Part shown: in pieces, positions 58,661 to 64,000 of the stretch
Layout: every line of letters starts with the position of its first letter
Numbering within the stretch: the stretch's first letter is position 1
Source of the DNA: CAXBDP01 sp963974465
GTDB taxonomy: Bacteria; Bacteroidota; Bacteroidia; Cytophagales; Cyclobacteriaceae
Assembly (NCBI GenBank): GCA_049340005.1
Contig: JBMPIY010000001.1
DNA length: 64,000 nt
Strand: one strand, 5' to 3'
The notes under the pieces: generated by a model
Databases searched by the model: none
Seen by the model: only the letters and a program-made list of their open reading frames with translations
Told to the model about the DNA's origin: nothing
Made by a program: the position numbers and the translations under genes

Positions 58661-60256
58661 ATGGAATTATGTAAAACGAAAGTAAGAGGAATAGAAAGGA
58701 TTACCATATCATTTGGATACCATGCAGATACAGCGTCGAAGGTTAAAAAATTAGAAGATGCTAAATGGAGTCAAAGTCAAAAATTATGGCACGTAGCTCC
58801 TTCCGATAAAAACTTAGAATTAATTGAACAAATGTTTCCTTTTGCGAAATGGCGGGAGGATAGTAATACTACAAAGCAGCTAACCACTCAAAAAGTTGGA
58901 TCAATCAAAGCCGAAGTATTTACAAAGAAGATTTTGCTAAAAATGCCCAAGAATGAGGCAGATATCACATTCGTAAAAGGAATACTATATTCAAGATGGC
59001 TTCCTAAAGATTTTATGTGGCAAGTCCCAAATTATCCGGGCAATTTGGATAAACTCAAGCAATACTTTGGTAAAAGATTATCCCTAACCTTTCATAAGGA
59101 ACATGAAGGTCCTGAAAATGACCAAAATCTTAGGCAGGCTAAGGATGGCACAGTATTACTAATATTAACTGCTAGCTCCCAAGTCAGAATCATATTTCAG
59201 TTTATTCCTGAGCTTATTCACTTTATCAAAACCCTACCTTATGCAAAATGGGATTCGAAAAACAAATGGTGGCAGATTCCCTATTCGGAAAAATATTATA
59301 AAGAGCTTAAGAAAGAGATTAATAAGCTAGCATTAGATATAAAGGAAGAAAAACAAAATCCTTCTCGAGGCAAACCAAGGATTAGTCCTTTGGATATTCC
59401 AAACTATCGTAAATGCCCAGAGCAATACATTGCTAAGCTGGAAGAATTGAGATATAGTGCAAGTACGATAAAGGTCTATACATCACAATTTGAGGAATTT
59501 ATAAATTATTTTCATCGTGAAAATATAGATGAACTCAATGAAAAACATGTAATGGAGTTTTCCAGGTATTTGGTAACTGAGCGGGAGGTTTCAGCATCTT
59601 ATCAGAATTTAGCTATCAATGCAATAAAATTCTATTTTGAGCGGGTATTAGGAGGAAAGCGAAGATTTTACCGAATAGAAAGACCTGAGAAAGAAAAGAA
59701 ACTACCAACTGTATGCAGCACAGAAGAAATACAAGCTATTCTAGCAAATACTGAAAATCTAAAGCATAAGGCCATTTTGATGACAATCTATTCAGCTGGG
59801 TTAAGGATAAGTGAATTAATCCAACTGAAAATTTCAGATATCGATAGCAAACGAATGCAAATACGGGTGGAAAACTCAAAAGGGAATAGAGATAGATATA
59901 CTTTATTATCAACCAAAACCTTACAAATACTCAGAGAATACTTCAGTAAGTACAAGCCATATAATTACGTTTTTGAAGGAAATGATAGCACCAAAGATCA
60001 ACCGAAGCAATATTCAAAAAGAAGTATTCAACAAATACTAAAATCTGCTTTAGAAAAATCGAAAATTAAAAAAAACGTAACTGTCCATACCCTACGGCAT
60101 AGTTTTGCCACACATCTTCTTGAGAACGGTACAGATTTGCGGTATATACAAACACTACTAGGACACAGTAGCTCAAAAACAACCGAGATTTATACCCACA
60201 TGACCACCAAAGGATTCGATCAAATTAAAAGTCCTTTGGACAAATTGGATATCTAG
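58661..60256 (+). CDS. Tyrosine recombinase with a three-fold repeated N-terminal region
   Basis: 531 residues. The C-terminal catalytic domain is intact: SAGLRISELIQL (first Arg), HTLRHSFATH (His and second Arg, about 476-479), LGHSSSKTTEIYTH (His and nucleophile Tyr, about 502-512). It closes with TTKGFDQIKSPLDKL, like integron integrases, but without their extra patch. A SAM-like core-binding domain lies at about 258-340. The first ~240 residues hold three similar modules ending KLWHVAPS, FMWQVPNY and KWWQIPYS, not part of ordinary XerC/D. It lies beside repeats and a gene set that looks acquired. Confidence 0.85.
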   Translation: MELCKTKVRGIERITISFGYHADTASKVKKLEDAKWSQSQKLWHVAPSDKNLELIEQMFPFAKWREDSNTTKQLTTQKVGSIKAEVFTKKILLKMPKNEADITFVKGILYSRWLPKDFMWQVPNYPGNLDKLKQYFGKRLSLTFHKEHEGPENDQNLRQAKDGTVLLILTASSQVRIIFQFIPELIHFIKTLPYAKWDSKNKWWQIPYSEKYYKELKKEINKLALDIKEEKQNPSRGKPRISPLDIPNYRKCPEQYIAKLEELRYSASTIKVYTSQFEEFINYFHRENIDELNEKHVMEFSRYLVTEREVSASYQNLAINAIKFYFERVLGGKRRFYRIERPEKEKKLPTVCSTEEIQAILANTENLKHKAILMTIYSAGLRISELIQLKISDIDSKRMQIRVENSKGNRDRYTLLSTKTLQILREYFSKYKPYNYVFEGNDSTKDQPKQYSKRSIQQILKSALEKSKIKKNVTVHTLRHSFATHLLENGTDLRYIQTLLGHSSSKTTEIYTHMTTKGFDQIKSPLDKLDI

Positions 60257-60324
60257 TTTGAATAACGTATGTTTATAAGCAAACAATGAAAATTAATAAA
60301 AATACCGCCTCAGACAAATGGGAA

Positions 60325-60404
60325 ATAGACGCAACAGTTGCGTTAATCCATCTAAATTGGTGAGGTTAACGCAACTGAGTTGCGTCTATAAACAAGTTAG
60401 CGGC
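60325..60404. repeat. Imperfect inverted repeat followed by TTAGCGGC, possible recombination-site-like element
   Basis: ATAGACGCAAC then AGTTGCGTTAA (60325-60346) mirrors TTAACGCAACTGAGTTGCG then TCTAT (60366-60389), apart from a two-base insertion. TTAGCGGC follows at 60397-60404, and its complement GCCGCTAA is at 63919-63926, so the pair flanks 3.5 kb holding five genes. It lies 70 bp past the recombinase gene. An attC-like role is possible but the core does not match the integron consensus exactly. Confidence 0.5.
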
Positions 60405-60506
60405 AATGGTAGGACGAAACCGCAATACCCAACCGACCGACCTCTGACAGACAAATACACGACCTGCCGACACAGTAAAAAAATTTAAAAAAAGTCCACC
60501 ACTTTG

Positions 60507-60896
60507 TTAAACTCTGACAGTTTCAGCAACCTTCTCCTTTTTTCCGATTACCATTTTGCGGTGTTGCAAGCCCCATCCTATCATAGCATCCAAAACCGTA
60601 TTGAGCGAATTTCCCGATTTCGTCAATTCATACTCTATAGTAACAGGAGTGGTATTATAAACAGTGCGGGTTACTATGCTATTAACTTCCAGGTCTTTCA
60701 GCTCTTTGGAAAGCATACGGGGCGTGATTTTAGGAATTTCCCTTTCCAATTCCTTGAAGCGTTTTTTACCATAGAGCAAAGAACCTATAATGGGCAGTTT
60801 CCATTTGCCATTTAAAACGTTCATCGTGTCGTTTACGGCTAAAACAAACTCTCCCGAACATTTCTTTACCTTAACTAATTCTGATATTCTGCTCAT
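60507..60896 (-). CDS. HxlR-family transcriptional regulator
   Basis: 129 residues, one winged-helix domain: LNGKWKLPIIGSLLYGKKRFKELE and then ITPRMLSKELKDLE with VTRTVYNTTPVTIEYELT. A lone N-terminal cysteine (C13 in KKCSGEF) corresponds to the redox-sensing cysteine of YodB/HypR-type members. It is divergent from the gene set at 61026-63903 and very likely represses it. The promoter region between them contains a palindromic operator-like sequence. Confidence 0.9.
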   Translation of the reverse strand: MSRISELVKVKKCSGEFVLAVNDTMNVLNGKWKLPIIGSLLYGKKRFKELEREIPKITPRMLSKELKDLEVNSIVTRTVYNTTPVTIEYELTKSGNSLNTVLDAMIGWGLQHRKMVIGKKEKVAETVRV

Positions 60897-60916
60897 TTTA
60901 TTTTTTATTTACTTAT

Positions 60917-60934
60917 GCTATACCAAAGTATAGC
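60917..60934. promoter_or_regulatory. Palindromic operator-like site in the HxlR/NmrA divergent region
   Basis: GCTATAC (60917-60923), CAAA, GTATAGC (60928-60934) is a perfect 7-bp inverted repeat. Related half-sites GGTATAG (60944-60951) and GTATAGC (60963-60969) follow, around TAGTAGTTACTA (60949-60960). It is the best candidate for HxlR binding. Confidence 0.65.
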
Positions 60935-60977
60935 GATATATTATGGTATAGTAGTTACTAAAGTATAGCAAAAGTAG

Positions 60978-60985
60978 TATCTTTG
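60978..60985 (+). promoter_or_regulatory. -7 box for the NmrA-DoxX-DODA unit
   Basis: TATCTTTG matches TAnnTTTG and lies 41 bases before the ATG at 61026, just downstream of the half-sites that an HxlR protein could occupy. Confidence 0.5.
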
Positions 60986-61025
60986 TCCGGTTAAAAAAAT
61001 GTTTCACTAAAAAAATAAAAAAATT

Positions 61026-61907
61026 ATGAGCAAAGTATTCATCACAGGAGCAACAGGACAATTAGGAAAATCAACTATTAACTTTTTGCTTCAAAAAGGA
61101 ATTGCAGCAAAACAAATTTCAGCATTGGCAAGAGATGAAGCGAAGGCAGCAGAATTAAAATCTAAAGGTATAGATGTCAAAATAGGCAACTATGATGATT
61201 TTGATTCCTTACGCACTGCAATGCAAGGCGTAGAAACTATGCTTCTGATTTCTTCCAGCGAAATGACCAAAAGCAGAGCGGTGCAGCACATCAATGCAAT
61301 CAAAGCTGCTAAAGAAAATGGTGTGAAGCATATCATCTACACAGGTTTTATGAGAACCCATGAAGACCCAACATCTCCGCTGTGGTTTATAGCCGAAGAT
61401 CATGTGAAAACAGAAAAATACCTTAAAGAATCCGAAATTACCTATACCATTTTTGCAAACGGTTTTTATATGGATATGTTGATGGATTATGTGGGGGAAC
61501 AGATATTGGAAACCAAAACCATTTTTGTTCCGGCAGGTGAGGGAAAAATAAATTTTGTATTGCGAAACGAAATTGCAGAAGCGCTTGCTAATGTTTTAAC
61601 TACAGGCGGACACGAAAATAAAACTTACAACATCGGTATCGAACAACCTGTATCGTTTGGGGAAATTGCGAAGCACATTTCTGAAGTTACCGGAGTTGCG
61701 ATCAACTATGTTTCTCCCGAACCAGAAGTTTATCAGCAAACCTTAATGCAACATGGGGTTCCGGAGGATTACGCACGTATGTTTACAGCATTTGCAGTTG
61801 CTTTTGCAGCCGATACTATGAATATTTCTACCACTGATTTAACACAATTGCTTAGTCGTAAACCAACCACTGTCCAAGAATATCTTTTATCTAAATTCAA
61901 AAAGTAA
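61026..61907 (+). CDS. NmrA-family NAD(P)-binding protein, QorB-like quinone reductase
   Basis: 293 residues. The nucleotide-binding motif is FITGATGQLGKST (GxxGxxG). The rest follows the NmrA/QorB layout: VETMLLISSSEM, HIIYTGFMRTHEDP, and a substrate domain with NGFYMDMLMDY. E. coli QorB reduces quinones with NADPH, which fits the redox-type regulator next to it. Four bases separate it from the DoxX gene. Confidence 0.82.
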   Translation: MSKVFITGATGQLGKSTINFLLQKGIAAKQISALARDEAKAAELKSKGIDVKIGNYDDFDSLRTAMQGVETMLLISSSEMTKSRAVQHINAIKAAKENGVKHIIYTGFMRTHEDPTSPLWFIAEDHVKTEKYLKESEITYTIFANGFYMDMLMDYVGEQILETKTIFVPAGEGKINFVLRNEIAEALANVLTTGGHENKTYNIGIEQPVSFGEIAKHISEVTGVAINYVSPEPEVYQQTLMQHGVPEDYARMFTAFAVAFAADTMNISTTDLTQLLSRKPTTVQEYLLSKFKK

Positions 61908-61911
61908 ATAA

Positions 61912-62319
61912 ATGGAAAAGAAGAACAATAAAACCCTGAATATTGCCTTGTGGGTGGCACAGGTATTACTGGCAGCCATGTTTTTAATGGCAGGAATCAT
62001 GAAAGCAACACAACCCATTGAAGAGCTTAGTCAATCAATGACTTGGGTAAATGACTTTTCTGCAGGCATGGTCAGGTTCATTGGTATTTCTGAATTGCTT
62101 GGCGGTATCGGGCTTTTACTGCCTGCCTTGTTGCGCATTAAACCAATTTTTACGCCATTGGCAGCTTTGGGTCTTTTTATTATTATGGTATTGGCTTTTA
62201 TATATCATATATCCAATGCCGAATATCAAGCATTAGGTATTAATTTGATTTTAGGAGCAATCGCAGTTTTCATAGCATGGGGTAGATATAAAAAAGCGCC
62301 TATTCAACCCAAAGCATAA
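61912..62319 (+). CDS. DoxX-family membrane protein
   Basis: 135 residues and four hydrophobic helices. LAAMFLMAGIMKATQP and GISELLGGIGLLLPALL are the DoxX/SURF4-like signature. Members often accompany thiol and redox enzymes as membrane subunits of unknown mechanism. It is embedded between the QorB-like and dioxygenase genes with gaps of four and six bases, so one operon. Confidence 0.85.
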   Translation: MEKKNNKTLNIALWVAQVLLAAMFLMAGIMKATQPIEELSQSMTWVNDFSAGMVRFIGISELLGGIGLLLPALLRIKPIFTPLAALGLFIIMVLAFIYHISNAEYQALGINLILGAIAVFIAWGRYKKAPIQPKA

Positions 62320-62325
62320 ATCACT

Positions 62326-63219
62326 ATGGAACGCAAAGAATTTCTTCAATCAATTTTAGCTTTAACCGCAATGGGAACATTAAGCAGTTTTAAAAATTTT
62401 ACTGACGCACTTCCTTCACAAGGTAAAAAAATGCCTGTGCTGTTTACCTCTCATGGAAACCCAATGGATATTCCAGTTTCAAGAAGTGAACGAGCATTTT
62501 GGCAAAAGCTTTATGATTTAGGAATTACCCTGCAAAAGAGTCATGAAGTAAAAGCTGCGTTGGTTGTATCAGCCCATTGGTGCACAAAAGGCACGTTCGT
62601 AAACATATCGCCCGAACAAAAACAGATTTACGATTATTATGGTTTTCCCGAAGAATACTACAAGGTATATTACAAAGCCAAAGGCTCGCCTGATATTGCC
62701 CGCGAAGTAAAGAAAATCGTTCCTTCCGTTTCGGAAACAACCGATTGGGGATTAGACCACGGTGCATGGCCAATGCTGATGCACTTATTTCCCGATGCCA
62801 ATATTCCTGTTTTCCAGCTGAGCATTGACTATTACGCCAAACCCGAATACCATTATGAGTTGGGCAAACAATTAAAATCTTTGCGTAACAAAGGGGTGCT
62901 AATAATAGGCAGCGGTGCGCTTATCCATAACTTGCAGTTGGCAGGACAAAAAATGCGAAAAAATGATATGACCCTTTACGGTTGGGAAGCGGAATATGAT
63001 GCTTGGCTCAAACAACAAATTAATGCACGAAACTTTGCCAATCTCATTAATTACCAAAACAGTCATAAGTTGGGTAAGTTAGCCGCCCCCACCCCCGACC
63101 ACTACGTGCCTTTGCTATACAGCTTAGGGCTTACGGACAGCAGTGATGAAATCAAATATTTCTACGAAGCTGAGCCAACAATTCCTGCATTTAGCGAACG
63201 AAGTTTCATAATAGGATAG
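62326..63219 (+). CDS. DODA-type extradiol aromatic ring-opening dioxygenase
   Basis: 297 residues. Metal ligands of the YgiD group are visible: H43 in SHGNPMD, H84 in VSAHWCTKG, H201 in GALIHNL and H259 in PDHYVPLL; LDHGAWPML is also conserved. The start MERKEFLQSILALTAMG is a short hydrophobic leader resembling a Tat-type leader without the twin Arg, so it may be exported. It would open catechol-type rings. Last gene of the NmrA-DoxX-DODA operon. Confidence 0.85.
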   Translation: MERKEFLQSILALTAMGTLSSFKNFTDALPSQGKKMPVLFTSHGNPMDIPVSRSERAFWQKLYDLGITLQKSHEVKAALVVSAHWCTKGTFVNISPEQKQIYDYYGFPEEYYKVYYKAKGSPDIAREVKKIVPSVSETTDWGLDHGAWPMLMHLFPDANIPVFQLSIDYYAKPEYHYELGKQLKSLRNKGVLIIGSGALIHNLQLAGQKMRKNDMTLYGWEAEYDAWLKQQINARNFANLINYQNSHKLGKLAAPTPDHYVPLLYSLGLTDSSDEIKYFYEAEPTIPAFSERSFIIG

Positions 63220-63315
63220 TGACGGGTCAAGCACATACGCAATAGATAATTTTATGAACTTAAAAATTAGATAGAGAATATACTCATAAGGTTCAACAAT
63301 AAAAACAAACAGATT

Positions 63316-63903
63316 ATGGCAACGTTCAAACAAAAAGCATTGCGTTTTCTTTATCCGTTTACTCGCATAGCGGCTAAAATTGGCAAAAACGGCACGGTTT
63401 TAAACAATGAAAGTAAAACGGCACCAACAGTTCCTTTCTACGAACAAAAGGCAACATTGAACAATGGAAAACCAATTGACTTTTCTGCCTATTCGGGAAA
63501 GAAAGTTTTGATTGTAAATACTGCTTCAAATTGTGGTTACACAGGACAATATGCCGAATTACAAAAACTACACGAAAAATTAGGCGACAAATTGGCTATA
63601 ATTGCTTTTCCTGCCAACGACTTTATGGAACAGGAAAAAAGCAATGATAACGAAATTTCACAATTTTGCAAGGTGAATTATGGTGTATCATTTCCAATAG
63701 CAAAAAAAGGAGTGGTAATAAAAAACGAGGAACAACAACCACTTTATAAATGGCTTACGGACAGCAAAGCAAATGGTTGGAATAACCATCAACCAGATTG
63801 GAATTTTAGTAAATATGTGATTGACGAGAAAGGAAATCTCACAAACTATTTCGGACCTTCAATTTCGCCATTGGACGATGAATTTTTGGAAGCAGTTGAA
63901 TAG
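63316..63903 (+). CDS. Glutathione peroxidase (cysteine type)
   Basis: 195 residues. The active cysteine is C73 in NTASNCGYTGQYAELQ, and FPANDFMEQE and WNFSKYVID supply the family's Asn-Phe and Trp-Asn positions. The first ~40 residues are a basic extension (FKQKALRFLYPFTRIAAKIG) that could be a membrane-binding helix. It reduces peroxides with thioredoxin or glutathione. It lies 96 bp behind the dioxygenase gene and ends just before the group II intron. Confidence 0.9.
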   Translation: MATFKQKALRFLYPFTRIAAKIGKNGTVLNNESKTAPTVPFYEQKATLNNGKPIDFSAYSGKKVLIVNTASNCGYTGQYAELQKLHEKLGDKLAIIAFPANDFMEQEKSNDNEISQFCKVNYGVSFPIAKKGVVIKNEEQQPLYKWLTDSKANGWNNHQPDWNFSKYVIDEKGNLTNYFGPSISPLDDEFLEAVE

Positions 63904-63925
63904 CAATAGGGAACCACAGCCGCTA

Positions 63926-64000
63926 ATCGAGTAGCCCGACCTGAGCCAAATGGCTCAGGTTGAGGCTCTCACACCACCGTACGTACGGGTCTCGTATACG
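63926..64000 (-). mobile_element. 3' end of a group II intron (domains V and VI), cut by the window edge
   Basis: On the minus strand, reading from 64000, a domain V hairpin forms from CCGTA and TACG against CGTA, CG bulge and TACGG. The first two bases of this hairpin lie outside the window. Then come the linker TGTGAGAGC and domain VI as the hairpin CCTGAGCC, ATTT, GGCTCAGG. The end is CTACTCGAT (63934-63926), with the branch-point A seven bases before the 3' end and the usual AT terminus. The 3' exon is GCGGCTGTGG onward, in the GCCGCTAA repeat. The reverse transcriptase gene, if any, lies beyond the window. Confidence 0.8.

Larger units (their letters stand above)
663..59588. repeat. Dispersed octamer GCGGGAGG, 34 copies
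   Basis: Plus-strand copies start at 663, 1518, 5068, 8623, 13054, 15187, 20003, 21956, 23100, 25804, 27984, 33644, 39113, 45166, 48727, 50986, 52234, 54983, 55325, 56774, 58852 and 59581. Minus-strand copies (CCTCCCGC) start at 5253, 11114, 14722, 17145, 20791, 24197, 26181, 34815, 40702, 47361, 53177 and 58323. By my count 20 are in the sense direction of a gene, 7 antisense and 7 between genes; all three reading frames are used. None lies beyond 59588. Confidence 0.85.

Noticed and set aside
663..59588. Reading the octamer as a KOPS-type segregation signal or as a Shine-Dalgarno trace
   Set aside because: Orientation is mixed within short distances, which argues against KOPS, and copies are mostly inside genes far from starts or on the antisense strand, which argues against ribosome binding.
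60325..60404. Firm call of an integron attC site
   Set aside because: The core after the repeat is GTTAGCG, which does not fit GTTRRRY, and the recombinase lacks the IntI-specific patch.
1..64000. tRNA, rRNA and CRISPR arrays
   Set aside because: I looked for T-loop motifs, rRNA cores and regularly spaced direct repeats and saw none.

Overview
The window is AT-rich chromosomal DNA (roughly 36-37% GC by eye) from a member of the Bacteroidota, most likely Cytophagales. The evidence is the ~800-residue FtsX/MacB-type permeases in tandem, the near absence of Shine-Dalgarno sequences, TAnnTTTG-type -7 promoter boxes, and the mix of families (PAS-rich sensor ending in a lone DHp segment, DUF922, SdpI, PolX with PHP). 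No rRNA, tRNA or CRISPR array was seen. The genus cannot be fixed from the sequence alone.

Layout. 1-5.5 kb: end of a siroheme-synthesis dehydrogenase, adenine deaminase, a VIT-type metal transporter, a K+/H+ or Na+/H+ antiporter, a PhnA-like small protein and a DUF922 exported protein. 5.7-10 kb: a 1432-residue multi-PAS/GAF protein that stops after a DHp-like segment. 10.3-14.7 kb: arginine operon argB-argD-argC-argJ, closed by a clear terminator. 14.9-19.2 kb: an OmpR/EnvZ-type two-component pair and a UspA-like, lipocalin-like and YoaK-like gene set. 19.3-27 kb: dihaem cytochrome c, folK, sppA, bioB, an SdpI-like protein, an alpha/beta hydrolase, an ECF sigma factor overlapping a four-helix membrane protein, and an SDR. 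27-49 kb: a large ABC export locus. One long minus-strand unit carries an adaptor, an ATPase and six paralogous permeases. A second minus-strand unit carries a variant ATPase and a TolC channel. A sigma-54-type response regulator and its kinase are divergent from both. 49-58 kb: cystathionine beta-synthase-like enzyme, pyrB, pyrR, a large exported protein, an EVE protein, a polymerase-dead PolX, a heptosyltransferase and a lipoprotein. 58-64 kb: a mobile-looking end with REP-like palindromic repeats, a tyrosine recombinase with an unusual N-terminus, an imperfect inverted repeat, a redox/quinone-stress-like gene set (HxlR regulator, NmrA/QorB-like, DoxX, DODA-type dioxygenase, glutathione peroxidase) and, at the right edge, the 3' end of a group II intron on the minus strand.

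Two DNA-level signals stand out. First, the octamer GCGGGAGG occurs 34 times (22 plus, 12 minus), in all reading frames, both orientations and between genes. Under a fraction of one copy would be expected, so it looks like a Chi-like or other chromosome-maintenance motif. It stops at 59.6 kb, just where the mobile-looking segment begins. Second, the two minus-strand export transcription units share an upstream block (GGACAAAwTCGTCCG, four bases, CG, one base, TCAAAAT). One of them also has a good -24/-12 promoter. This ties the split export system to the sigma-54 activator encoded beside it.
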